From: Anaerolineales bacterium | GTDB taxonomy: Bacteria; Chloroflexota; Anaerolineae; Anaerolineales; Villigracilaceae | Assembly (NCBI GenBank): GCA_016744335.1 | Contig: JADGEO010000017.1 | Span: forward strand, 1 to 63,964 | DNA length: 63,964 nt | Reading direction: 5' to 3' | Part shown: one piece after another, positions 8,791-16,202 of the stretch | How the letters are laid out: every line of letters starts with the position of its first letter | Position numbering within the stretch: the stretch's first letter is position 1 | The notes under the pieces: model-generated | Told to the model about the DNA's origin: nothing | Database searches by the model: none | The model's input: the letters and a program-made list of their open reading frames with translations, nothing else | Translations under genes and position numbers: made by a program

Positions 8791-9570
8791 TTATGAAAAA
8801 GCAAACCATCCCATAGAAATGCTATATTTTATCAACATTGCTGTACACATAAGGACAATCAAAACCCTCAGGTACGAGGGGTTGATTTTGAAAAGAAATT
8901 TAGACCCCAACCATGCGCCAATTCCCTGCCCTGCTATCATAAAAATGCCAGCAATCCAAACTATTTTTCCTGTTGTTAGGAAGACAAGCAAGGCGGCTAC
9001 ATTTGTCGCAAAATTCATCGTTTTTGCAACGATGGTTGCTGAGATTAGGCCTCGCCCTCGAAGGGATACGCCCGACAGCGCAAAAAATGACCCCGTCCCG
9101 GGACCGAAAAAACCATCATAGCTACCGATAATTGGCACAACGATATTTCTGTATTTTAAATAGGATATTTTAGGATCGCCATCATTTTCTTTTGGCTTTG
9201 GAGAAATGAGAAAATAAATAGCAATAAATAAAAGCACAACAGGAATGACGAAAGATAGCATTTCAGGATTAATAAATTGCACAGCAGACGCGCCTATTGC
9301 TGACCCGATAAAAGCAAAAAGCATCAATCCTTTGACTTCATCCCAAGTCACTTTTTTGTTCTTAAACATCATAAAGGTTGCGGTTGCTGTTCCCATGCTA
9401 CTTTGGAGTTTATTTGTTCCAAGTACGGCTAGTGGGGGGAGACCACTTAATATTAATGCAGGCACAGTAAGCAAGCCACCGCCACCAGCCAAGGTATCGA
9501 GAAAGCCGGCTACGATGGCTGTTAAAAATAATAATAAAAGTATGTCTATGGAAAGTTCTGGGATTTGCAT
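8791..9570 (-). CDS. TauE/SafE family sulfite or organosulfonate exporter-like protein
   Basis: A predicted integral membrane transporter of the TauE/SafE (DUF81) family, whose members move sulfite, sulfoacetate or related anions. The protein is 259 residues with about eight hydrophobic helices. The family-typical first repeat, AGFLDTLAGGGGLLTVPALILSGLPP, is followed by GTNKLQSSMG, and the second half has the echo GSYDGFFGPGTGSFF. The ATG at 9570 follows GGAA at 9580-9577; a TTG 7 codons upstream is less likely. It stands alone on the minus strand. The substrate is not evident from the context. Confidence 0.88.
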   Translation of the reverse strand: MQIPELSIDILLLLFLTAIVAGFLDTLAGGGGLLTVPALILSGLPPLAVLGTNKLQSSMGTATATFMMFKNKKVTWDEVKGLMLFAFIGSAIGASAVQFINPEMLSFVIPVVLLFIAIYFLISPKPKENDGDPKISYLKYRNIVVPIIGSYDGFFGPGTGSFFALSGVSLRGRGLISATIVAKTMNFATNVAALLVFLTTGKIVWIAGIFMIAGQGIGAWLGSKFLFKINPSYLRVLIVLMCTAMLIKYSISMGWFAFS

Positions 9571-9674
9571 GGATGGTTCCTTTTTTGTCAAAAAAAATTA
9601 CTTAATATGCCGAAGGCATTATAAACGTATTTTGTGTTCCGTAAAAAATACGAAATATGAGATATTTTTTCTTC

Positions 9675-9703
9675 TTGACCTTAGAATTTTCTCATGTTAG
9701 ACT
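9675..9703 (+). promoter_or_regulatory. Sigma70-type promoter of a short transcription unit
   Basis: TTGACC (9675-9680) and TAGACT (9698-9703) are separated by exactly 17 bases. A start near 9710 would place a GTTAC-GAAA-GTAAC hairpin with a GNRA tetraloop (9711-9724) at the very 5' end of the transcript, ahead of a strong ribosome binding site. Confidence 0.65.
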
Positions 9704-9753
9704 TTGCCTCGTTACGAAAGTAACAAATCTTATAAAAAAAGGAGACGTATTTT

Positions 9754-9840
9754 ATGAACATAATTAAGCACATCTTTCGCTTTGTTTCCCAAGGCGATGT
9801 TACCTCTGTACCTTCTCGAAATGCGTCTGTTACTCTTTAG
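9754..9840 (+). CDS. 28-residue small protein, unknown function
   Basis: A short frame, MNIIKHIFRFVSQGDVTSVP plus eight more residues, is preceded by AAAAAAAGGAGA at 9734-9744, with its own promoter upstream (9675-9703) and two intrinsic terminators downstream (9866-9957). The N-terminal half is amphipathic and hydrophobic; no family is recognised. The whole unit is about 190 bases. It could encode a small protein, a leader peptide, or a regulatory RNA with incidental coding. The promoter, Shine-Dalgarno and terminator arrangement is what supports a real gene. Confidence 0.55.
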   Translation: MNIIKHIFRFVSQGDVTSVPSRNASVTL

Positions 9841-9865
9841 AAGATAATTTTATCTAAATACCTAA

Positions 9866-9897
9866 AGCCACAGAGCGTTTCGCTCTGTGGCTTTTTT
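9866..9897 (+). terminator. Intrinsic terminator of the small unit
   Basis: A 12-bp perfect stem (AGCCACAGAGCG at 9866-9877, CGCTCTGTGGCT at 9881-9892) with a 3-base loop runs into a T-run. It lies 25 bases after the small ORF stop. Confidence 0.85.
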
Positions 9898-9906
9898 ATT
9901 TCTACG

Positions 9907-9957
9907 AGACCTGTCAGGTCTGCGAAAAGCCATAGAAGAAATTCTGTGGCTTTTTTT
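9907..9957 (+). terminator. CCTGTCAGG palindrome and second terminator-like hairpin
   Basis: AGACCTGTCAGGTCT (9907-9921) is the palindromic word also found inside queG at 43259-43291. It is followed by AGCCATAGAA-GAAA-TTCTGTGGCT (9928-9951) with a T7 tail, resembling a diverged duplicate of the terminator just upstream. Confidence 0.6.
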
Positions 9958-9971
9958 ATTAATACCGTTGC

Positions 9972-10087
9972 GATTTCGATAGAGGCGATGAAAAGCTATC
10001 GCCTTGCTCAATCTTCACTAATTGGTTTTACTCAAAAATAGCGTAGCCGCTGATTGAGTAGGCGATGCTCTTCGCCATATCGAAATC
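9972..10087. repeat. Long imperfect inverted repeat (GATTTCGATA..TATCGAAATC)
   Basis: Arms of about 40 bases begin GATTTCGATAGAGGCGAT at the left and end TTCGCCATATCGAAATC at the right, with 10-bp perfect termini and inner CTCAATC/GATTGAG pairing. The spacer is about 30 bases. Immediately after it, 10106-10140 holds a half copy of the ATCTGT/ATCCGC word family seen at 52275-52379. No gene lies in 9841-10159. Confidence 0.7.
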
Positions 10088-10159
10088 AAGGCGAAGCGAA
10101 AATAACAAAAATCTGTAAAATCCGCACAATCTGTGGATAATACTTTTAGGAAAAACATC

Positions 10160-11443
10160 ATGCTACAAAAACAAATCACCCGCGCCAAAGAAATCTACCG
10201 CGAATACCCAAGTCAATTTTGGGTTGTAGTCGGCGCATCATTTGTAGACCATCTCGGTGGCGCTTTGCTCTACCCCTTCTTTGCCCTCTACGTGACCAAA
10301 CACTTCGATGTGGGAATGACCGAAGTCGGCATTCTCTTTGCCATCTTCTCCATCTCGGAGTTCTTCGGCAGTATGTTTGGTGGCGCACTCACCGACCAGA
10401 TCGGACGCAAGAAAGTCATCATCATCGGGCTAATCGTCAGTGCCTTTACCAGCGTTGGGATGGGATTGGTCAATAAGCTCGAATTCTTCTACCTGATGGC
10501 GGTCATCACTGGTCTTTTCGCCGATATGGCTGGTCCCGCCCGCCAAGCGATGCTTACCGATTTGCTCCCCGAAGAAAAACGCGCAGATGGTTTCGGTATT
10601 ATGCGAATCGCCATGAATTTGACAGTCGCCATCGGTCCCGCCATCGGTGGATTTATCGCGGCACGCTCTTATATGATGCTCTTCGCCGCAGATGCAATCT
10701 CAAGTACCATCACTGCCTACTTCTTCTACAAATTGGTCGCTGAAACACTTCCCAAAGCCACCACCAAAGAAGAAAAAGAAGCCCAGCCTACTTTTGCTGA
10801 AACCTTCCGTGGCTACGGAAAAGTTTTCAAAGACCATGCCTTTGTCATTTATATGGGGCTTTCAATGATCGTCACCATCGTTTATATGCAAATGTACGGC
10901 TCACTCCCTGTTTTTTTACGAGACGTTCACAGCATCCCAGAATCGGGTTTCGGCATGTTGATGAGTCTCAATGCCGCAATGGTCGTTCTCTTCCAGTTCG
11001 CCATTACGCGCAAAATCGGCAACCGCCCGCCCATGCTCATGATGGCACTCGGTGCGTTCATTTACGCAATCGGCTTTGTCATTTATGGCTTTACAGGGCA
11101 ATATGCCATGTTTATGGTTGCGATGGCAATTATCACTATCGGTGAGATGATCGTCACACCTGTTGCCCAAGCTCTCGTTGCTAAATTCTCACCCGAAGAG
11201 ATGCGCGGGCGTTATATGGCGGTTTTCGGCATCTCGTGGCTCATTCCGGGGGCAATTGGTCCGCTCCTCGCCGGGCTACTGATGGACAATGGCAAGCCTC
11301 TTTGGGTCTGGTTCGGATCGGGAATTTTAGCTCTCCTCGCCGCGCTCGGATTCGTCATATTCCATCAATACTTTAAGCAGGATGAAAGTCCCGCGTCGTC
11401 CCAGAACCCTGAACTTATTCCCGTTATGGAGGAATTAACCTGA
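10160..11443 (+). CDS. MFS transporter, drug-efflux type
   Basis: A proton-coupled exporter of the major facilitator superfamily with about twelve hydrophobic segments over 427 residues. The loop 2-3 motif A is clear as GGALTDQIGRKKV, and the TM5 region has MNLTVAIGPAIGGFIAAR, the motif-C-like pattern of antiporters. A central cytoplasmic loop (TLPKATTKEEKEAQPTFAE) separates the halves. The ATG at 10160 follows AGGAAA (10148-10153); a GTG 9 codons earlier is less likely. The next gene overlaps by one base (TGATG), so the two are translationally coupled, which suggests a linked role in efflux and modification. The substrate is unknown. Confidence 0.88.
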   Translation: MLQKQITRAKEIYREYPSQFWVVVGASFVDHLGGALLYPFFALYVTKHFDVGMTEVGILFAIFSISEFFGSMFGGALTDQIGRKKVIIIGLIVSAFTSVGMGLVNKLEFFYLMAVITGLFADMAGPARQAMLTDLLPEEKRADGFGIMRIAMNLTVAIGPAIGGFIAARSYMMLFAADAISSTITAYFFYKLVAETLPKATTKEEKEAQPTFAETFRGYGKVFKDHAFVIYMGLSMIVTIVYMQMYGSLPVFLRDVHSIPESGFGMLMSLNAAMVVLFQFAITRKIGNRPPMLMMALGAFIYAIGFVIYGFTGQYAMFMVAMAIITIGEMIVTPVAQALVAKFSPEEMRGRYMAVFGISWLIPGAIGPLLAGLLMDNGKPLWVWFGSGILALLAALGFVIFHQYFKQDESPASSQNPELIPVMEELT

Positions 11444-12033
11444 TGAAAAACACCAATCTCTTTACCGCCCCAAATATCTGCCTGACCGCCTTAGATGCAG
11501 TCGCGGATGCAAAAAGATTTGCCACCTGGACGCACGACAGCCGCTTTATCCCGCTGATTGAAGATGACAGCCCTACGCATCCACTCTCAGAAGCGCAAGC
11601 CAAAAAACTGCTCGATGAGATACTCAAAGAAGCAGACGAAGATCGGACAACCTTCTGGTTTGGCATCCGTACGCTTGATAAATCTGAACTGCTTGGCATC
11701 GCCACCCTGCATTGGATAGACTGGGGCAACGGCGCAGTTTATATGGATATAACGATGAAAAATCTGGAAGAATATGGGAAAACTTCTACAAAAGAAGCCC
11801 TAGAATTGCTCCAAAATTATGTTTTTTACGAAATCCACATGCACCGACTGAGCATTAGCATCCCCGCCTACAACACAGGGTTGATTGAGTCTCTACAAAA
11901 TACAGGCTTCATCGAAGAAGTCCGTCGACGCGAAGCAATTTTTCGCTTTGACAAACGCTGGGATAGTATCCACTTTGGCATTTTAGCCAGTGACTGGAAG
12001 GAAAAAAATGATAGCAACAAATTACATCGATAA
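11443..12033 (+). CDS. GNAT acetyltransferase, RimJ/RimL-like
   Basis: A predicted acetyl-CoA-dependent N-acetyltransferase of 196 residues. The fold order fits the RimJ/RimL group: an N-terminal substrate region, LLGIATLHWIDWGNGAVYMDI strands, then a helix and HMHRLSISIPAYNTGLIESLQNTGF, the typical N..A..YEK.GF equivalent. The acetyl-CoA loop (normally RxxGxG/A) is degraded to KNLEEYGKTSTKEA, so activity is uncertain. The start overlaps the MFS stop and has GGAGGA at 11429-11434. It is the first of four acetyltransferases in this stretch. Confidence 0.75.
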   Translation: MKNTNLFTAPNICLTALDAVADAKRFATWTHDSRFIPLIEDDSPTHPLSEAQAKKLLDEILKEADEDRTTFWFGIRTLDKSELLGIATLHWIDWGNGAVYMDITMKNLEEYGKTSTKEALELLQNYVFYEIHMHRLSISIPAYNTGLIESLQNTGFIEEVRRREAIFRFDKRWDSIHFGILASDWKEKNDSNKLHR

Positions 12034-12213
12034 TTTAGAAAAGGATGAGCAATTTTTGCCTGTCCCCGCAAGGAGCGTATCTGAGAATGTAACGCCGATT
12101 TTTAGAAAGAAAAGTGAAATGAGAAATACCTGCTCTTGCGAAAAAGAAGATGCCAGCCGCATGGTGACAGGGCAAAAGAAATAAAATGCTAAATATGCAC
12201 TGTATTCGGATTA

Positions 12214-12262
12214 GATGCGTTGCATGTCTAGTTAGCGTATAAGACTCGATATGCAACGCATC
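12214..12262. repeat. GCGTTGCAT hairpin repeat (family I)
   Basis: Perfect 12-bp arms, GATGCGTTGCAT (12214-12225) and ATGCAACGCATC (12251-12262), are followed by a second small hairpin of the ATCTTTAAGATG type. It ends about 25 bases before the AAGGAAAA ribosome binding site of the next acetyltransferase. Related copies lie at 14676-14717 and 60614-60654. A 58-codon frame through 12007-12183 is not convincing. Confidence 0.7.
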
Positions 12263-12300
12263 TTTAAGATGTGATGCACATCTACGATAAGGAAAATAAA

Positions 12301-12852
12301 ATGAGCACAAATCTATATGTCGGCGAAAAGATTCGCCTTGCCGCAAGAGACCCAAAAAATGATGCCGTCCGCATGGCGATATGGCAACGCGATACTGAAT
12401 TCTCTCGTCTAATGGACAGCGATCCTGTCCGTTTATGGAACGCCAGCCAAAACACAACGTGGATTGAAAAACAACAAAAGGATGATGCTTTTACGGGCAT
12501 AGATTTCACCATCTACGCCCTCGAAGAGGATAAACCCATTGGCTTTGTCGGCTTAGACGAAATCTCATGGCATAATCGCACAAGCTGGGTCGGCATCGGC
12601 ATCGGCGAACGCGATTATTGGGGAAAAGGCTACGGCACAGAAGCGATGAAAATGGTCGCCCGCTATGCCTTTGAAGAATTGGGCTTATATAGGCTAAATT
12701 TGAATGTTTTTTCCTATAATGAGCGCGCCATCAAATCTTATGAGAAAGTTGGCTATATCGTTGAAGGCAAAACCCGAGAAGCAGTTCACCGAGATGGCAA
12801 ACGCTGGGATGTGATTTTTATGGGATTGCTTGAGAGAGACTTCAGACGTTAG
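12301..12852 (+). CDS. GNAT acetyltransferase, RimJ/RimL family
   Basis: A 183-residue N-acetyltransferase with a well-kept family core: VGIGIGERDYWGKGYGTEAMK carries the acetyl-CoA pyrophosphate-binding GKGYGT loop, and LYRLNLNVFSYNERAIKSYEKVGY holds the NERAI.SYEK.GF motif. The C-terminus EAVHRDGKRWDVIFMGLL is typical of RimJ-like and spermidine-acetyltransferase-like enzymes. The ATG at 12301 has AAGGAAAA upstream, directly after a hairpin repeat. It probably acetylates a protein N-terminus or a small amine; the context (exporter and methyltransferase) would also fit drug modification, but this is inference. Confidence 0.88.
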   Translation: MSTNLYVGEKIRLAARDPKNDAVRMAIWQRDTEFSRLMDSDPVRLWNASQNTTWIEKQQKDDAFTGIDFTIYALEEDKPIGFVGLDEISWHNRTSWVGIGIGERDYWGKGYGTEAMKMVARYAFEELGLYRLNLNVFSYNERAIKSYEKVGYIVEGKTREAVHRDGKRWDVIFMGLLERDFRR

Positions 12853-12889
12853 ACATCAGCTTAAAAGCTAAAAACGGAGAATACAAATA

Positions 12890-13519
12890 ATGGATCCTAA
12901 ACAAATCGTTTCAGATGGATATGATTACATCGCAAAAGAGTATGAAGAATGGGCAAATGATACGAGGATAGAAGAACGTATCAAATACACAGCAGTACTC
13001 CTTGAGAAACTATCCAAAGGTGCTGAAGTACTTGAATTAGGTTGCGGATCAGGAATCCCAACAACGCAACAATTAGCAGAAAAGTTTTCTGTTACGGGTG
13101 TAGATATTTCTGCACAACAAATTGCATTCGCACAACAAAGAATCCTCAAGGCAAAGTTTCTTCATGGTGATATGACAAAACTCGATTTTCCAGAGAATAG
13201 CTTTGATGCAATCACAGCATTTTATTCCATCATTCATGTTCCTCGGCAAGAACAGGCAGGGCTTCTATGCAAAATAGAATCTTGGCTACGCCCTGGAGGG
13301 CTATTGGTAATATCAATGGGTGCAAATTCAGATGAAGCTCAAGTCAATGAGAATTGGCTGGGTGGCTTGCCCATGTATTGGAGCAATTTTGACAGTGAAA
13401 CCAATCGACAGCTCGTTGAAAAAGCAGGTTTGAATATCATCAGTGCAAAAGATGAGACAGCAGATGAATTTGGCAAGCCAGTTACCTTTCTTTGGATAGT
13501 TGCACAAAAACCTTTATAA
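12890..13519 (+). CDS. Class I SAM-dependent methyltransferase
   Basis: A 209-residue methyltransferase with the Rossmann motif I VLELGCGSG (residues 47-55), acidic motif II VTGVDIS, motif III FLHGDMTKLDFPENSFDAITAFY and motif IV LRPGGLLVISMG. The N-terminal helix region (VSDGYDYIAKEYEEWA) is like small-molecule methyltransferases of the UbiE/COQ5 or Methyltransf_25 groups. It lies 37 bases after the acetyltransferase, and 12847-12889 has TTCAGACGTTAGACATCAG repeat words. The substrate is unknown. Confidence 0.88.
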   Translation: MDPKQIVSDGYDYIAKEYEEWANDTRIEERIKYTAVLLEKLSKGAEVLELGCGSGIPTTQQLAEKFSVTGVDISAQQIAFAQQRILKAKFLHGDMTKLDFPENSFDAITAFYSIIHVPRQEQAGLLCKIESWLRPGGLLVISMGANSDEAQVNENWLGGLPMYWSNFDSETNRQLVEKAGLNIISAKDETADEFGKPVTFLWIVAQKPL

Positions 13520-13651
13520 ATCAAAAGCCGAGAATGTGATGACAACGATAGTATAGGTTTGAAGTATTTGTGAAAAACGTAGTGCAACACTCATGTTGCG
13601 CTTGCACCCCCGCCGCTGAGGACAGCGACTAGAGCAATCGAAAAAATCTAA

Positions 13652-13663
13652 AGACTTAAGTCT
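13652..13663. repeat. AGACTTAAGTCT palindrome upstream of acetyltransferase
   Basis: A perfect 12-bp palindrome within a run of GACTT/CAGTCT words, 25 bases before the AAAAAGGAAAA ribosome binding site of the next gene. Related words occur at 12847 and 56806. Between the methyltransferase and here, 13579-13611 has GTGCAACACTCATGTTGC, another small hairpin. There is no gene in 13520-13695. Confidence 0.5.
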
Positions 13664-13695
13664 GATGTCTTCAGTCTCAAAAAAGGAAAAACAAA

Positions 13696-14667
13696 ATGAC
13701 CAATTCACAAGTTCCGCAAGGTTACACTCTCCGTGCGGCAACAATGGATGATCTCGAAGCTGTTACCAAACTCGTCTACGATGTTTGTTTAGATGGCGGC
13801 GATACCAGTATCGCCTATTCAACTGAAGAGCTAAAAGAAATCTGGGAAGACCCCAATCTCGTTCTCGAAACCGACACTTGGGTTGTCACCACAGATACCG
13901 GGCGCGTTGTTGGCTACGAAGAATTCTACAACGTCGATGCACACGCCTATATGGTAGGCGATGGCTACGTCCACCCTAAATTTATGGGCAAAGGCATCGG
14001 TACAGCCATGCTGCGAGCGATCAACAAACGCGCAGATGTTGAAATGAAAAAAGCAAGCCCCGAGCTACGCGTCTATATCCGTAATGGTATGGGCATTGGC
14101 GATACTGTTGCTCGCAAAATGCACGAAGCTGAGGGCTACGCCCCCGTCCGTTTCTCGTGGAAAATGGCAATAGAACTTGATGAAGCCCCGCCAAAATCCA
14201 CCCTCCCAGAAGGCATAGAACTACGCCCCTTCAACGAAGAAGCGCACGCCCAACTTGTTTACGAAGCGCACGAAGAAGCCTTTAGCAAAAATTGGGGACA
14301 TGCTTTCATCCCATTTGAAGAGTGGAAAAGGCGACATATCGAAACCAGCGAATATAACCCCGAACTCTGGTTTGTTCTCTGGGATGGGAACGAAATTGCT
14401 GGATATGCCGTAAATCACCATAAATCGGATGCAGGCTACGTCTCGATTCTCGGCGTGCGCCCGGCGTGGCGCAAACGTGGTTTGGGCTTGGTTCTGCTCA
14501 ACAACACCTTCTCGGCATTTTACGCTCGCGGCACCAACAAAATCGGACTCGCAGTTGATGCCTCCAGTCCAACCGGAGCCACCCGTCTCTACAAACGCGC
14601 CGGCATGAGCGTAAGCTCAGAATATGTGAGCTATGAGAGGGAGTTGCGGGCTGGGTGTGATTTATAA
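13696..14667 (+). CDS. Tandem-GNAT acetyltransferase (MshD-like architecture)
   Basis: A 323-residue protein made of two GNAT domains. Domain 1 (about residues 10-155) has YVHPKFMGKGIGTAML as its acetyl-CoA loop; domain 2 (about 172-318) has ILGVRPAWRKRGLGLVLL and a DASSPTGATRLYKRAGM tail motif. The second domain looks the more intact and is likely catalytic, as in mycothiol synthase, which has this two-domain layout. The mycothiol role itself is not supported. The ATG has AAAAAGGAAAA upstream. The next plus-strand gene is a clear paralogue, so the pair arose by duplication. Confidence 0.85.
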   Translation: MTNSQVPQGYTLRAATMDDLEAVTKLVYDVCLDGGDTSIAYSTEELKEIWEDPNLVLETDTWVVTTDTGRVVGYEEFYNVDAHAYMVGDGYVHPKFMGKGIGTAMLRAINKRADVEMKKASPELRVYIRNGMGIGDTVARKMHEAEGYAPVRFSWKMAIELDEAPPKSTLPEGIELRPFNEEAHAQLVYEAHEEAFSKNWGHAFIPFEEWKRRHIETSEYNPELWFVLWDGNEIAGYAVNHHKSDAGYVSILGVRPAWRKRGLGLVLLNNTFSAFYARGTNKIGLAVDASSPTGATRLYKRAGMSVSSEYVSYERELRAGCDL

Positions 14668-14675
14668 AAAATAAT

Positions 14676-14717
14676 GAGAAATGTGCAGCGCATCTTGCAA
14701 GATGCAACGCACATCTC
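14676..14717. repeat. GCGTTGCATCTT hairpin repeat (family I)
   Basis: A 42-base near-perfect hairpin whose right arm reads AAGATGCAACGCACATCTC and whose left arm reads GAGAAATGTGCAGCGCATC. It lies directly before the AAGGAAAA Shine-Dalgarno of the second tandem acetyltransferase, as the copy at 12214-12262 does for another acetyltransferase. Confidence 0.75.
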
Positions 14718-14735
14718 ACAAAAAAGGAAAATAAT

Positions 14736-15752
14736 ATGACTGATATAAAAATTCCCGAGGGGTTCACCCTCCGCTCGGCAGTAATGGATGATATCCCCGC
14801 CTGCGCAGATCTATTTAATCTTTGGGCTGAGAAAGAATTAGGACACCGAGAGCTTACAGCCGAAGAACTTCGTACAGAATGGAGTTCGGATGAATTTATC
14901 CCCGAAGAAGATACACGAATTGTCTTTGCGCCAGATGGTACGCTTGTTGCCTACGTTGAAGCATGGACACGGAATGCCCCAGCCGTCAAACCCTGGATTT
15001 GGGCACGCGTCCATCCTGACTATTACGGGCTGGGCTTGGGCACAGAATTAACTCAATGGGCAGAACGATTTTCTCTACGAGTTTTAGATATTTTGCCGAA
15101 AGACGTACGCGTTACGCACGAACTAGGCGTAGATAGTAGGGCAAAAGAAGCGCATGAACTCTTCAAAAATATGGGCTACAGCCCCATCCGCAGTTTTTAT
15201 AATATGCGGATCAAGATGAATACGGAACCAAGCCCCTCGCCCCTCCCCAAGAATCTTGTTCTGAAGCCATTTGACGTCACGCGCGATCTCGAAGCGGTTT
15301 ATCGCGCAGAAGTCGATTCTTTCAAAGATCATTATGGAGTCGTTGAAGAGCCATTTGAGACAGGATATCCCCGATTCGTTCACTATATGACTAAAACCAA
15401 AAATTATGACCCTGCGCTCTGGTTTATCCTTTGGGATGGAGAAGAAATTGCAGGGATCAATATCTGCCGCCCACGCTCCTTTGAAGATGACGATATGGGG
15501 CATGTAGCGATACTCGGCGTGCGTAGACCTTGGCGCAAACGTGGGTTGGGGCTGGCTCTGCTAGAACATTCTTTTGGCGAATTCTACAAACGTGGTGTCC
15601 GAAAAGTTGATCTTGGCGTAGATGCCAACAGTCTGACAGGCGCGCTCCGTCTCTATGAAAAGGCGGGGATGAGCGTTCACTCGCAATTCGATAAATATGA
15701 AAAAGAAATTCGTGCGGGTAAGGAAATTAGTGTGCAGGCTATAGAAGAATAA
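14736..15752 (+). CDS. Tandem-GNAT acetyltransferase, paralogue
   Basis: A 338-residue paralogue of the preceding gene with the same two-domain layout and opening (IPEGFTLRSAVMDDI against VPQGYTLRAATMDDL). Domain 1 has VHPDYYGLGLGTELT, a weakened acetyl-CoA loop. Domain 2 has ILGVRRPWRKRGLGLALL and DANSLTGALRLYEKAGM. The ATG at 14736 follows AAGGAAAA and a hairpin repeat. It ends the plus-strand cluster, before a bidirectional terminator. The substrate is unknown; a small-molecule or resistance role is inferred from the linked exporter. Confidence 0.85.
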   Translation: MTDIKIPEGFTLRSAVMDDIPACADLFNLWAEKELGHRELTAEELRTEWSSDEFIPEEDTRIVFAPDGTLVAYVEAWTRNAPAVKPWIWARVHPDYYGLGLGTELTQWAERFSLRVLDILPKDVRVTHELGVDSRAKEAHELFKNMGYSPIRSFYNMRIKMNTEPSPSPLPKNLVLKPFDVTRDLEAVYRAEVDSFKDHYGVVEEPFETGYPRFVHYMTKTKNYDPALWFILWDGEEIAGINICRPRSFEDDDMGHVAILGVRRPWRKRGLGLALLEHSFGEFYKRGVRKVDLGVDANSLTGALRLYEKAGMSVHSQFDKYEKEIRAGKEISVQAIEE

Positions 15753-15773
15753 GAGATTGTGACAATAAATAAA

Positions 15774-15806
15774 AAAAGCCGAGTGATAGAGTATCACTCG
15801 GCTTTT
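15774..15806. terminator. Bidirectional terminator between convergent genes
   Basis: A perfect 15-bp stem (AAAAGCCGAGTGATA and TATCACTCGGCTTTT) with a 3-base loop. The A-run on one side and the T-run on the other make it usable for both the acetyltransferase gene (+) and the small membrane protein gene (-). Confidence 0.9.
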
Positions 15807-15827
15807 AAATTTAAAGGAAAATTAGAC

Positions 15828-16169
15828 TTATTCGGCTTCGGTTTCTTCAACCTCATCCTCTACATCTTCATCGTCCATATAAAAATCCATCGCCAAGTAT
15901 AAACCTTGCGAAAGACCACGTAAAACTAGAAAAACAAAAACACCACCAAGAATAGGTTCAGAAAAAACGCCAGCAAAAGCGGCAACTTTACCTAAAATTT
16001 CTGGGGGAAGTGATTGTGAAATCATCGCCCACTGTGATGTGATCGAATACATTGTATTCACAAACATCAAAAGTGAAAGAACCAAAGCTATCCAAGCAAC
16101 GATATTTGACCACATTGCAATACGAAAAACTGCATTCTCATTATGAAAAGTAGTACTTTCTTTATCCAT
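15828..16169 (-). CDS. Small membrane protein with acidic tail
   Basis: A 113-residue protein of unknown family. It has a hydrophobic helix at about residues 18-40 (SNIVAWIALVLSLLMFVNTMY) and a second near 63-90 (AFAGVFSEPILGGVFVFLVLRGLSQGLYLAMDF), then a highly acidic C-terminus (MDDEDVEDEVEETEAE). It lies 33 bases downstream of rsmI and probably shares its transcript. AAGGAGTTAGA lies just before the ATG. Confidence 0.7.
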   Translation of the reverse strand: MDKESTTFHNENAVFRIAMWSNIVAWIALVLSLLMFVNTMYSITSQWAMISQSLPPEILGKVAAFAGVFSEPILGGVFVFLVLRGLSQGLYLAMDFYMDDEDVEDEVEETEAE

Positions 16170-16202
16170 TTCTAACTCCTTAATATAATTAATTGATGGG
16201 GG

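Noticed and set aside
8586..8804. 72-codon minus-strand frame after the acylase gene
   Set aside because: It runs opposite the IS-like remnant and has no start signal or family.
11990..12184. 64-codon frame overlapping the end of the first GNAT gene
   Set aside because: No good start signal, mixed low-complexity composition and no family. It could be a remnant, but there is no positive evidence.
12847..14740. Possible CRISPR array suggested by many short repeats
   Set aside because: The repeats are palindromic, unequal, of several families and irregularly spaced, with no unique spacers of constant size and no cas genes.
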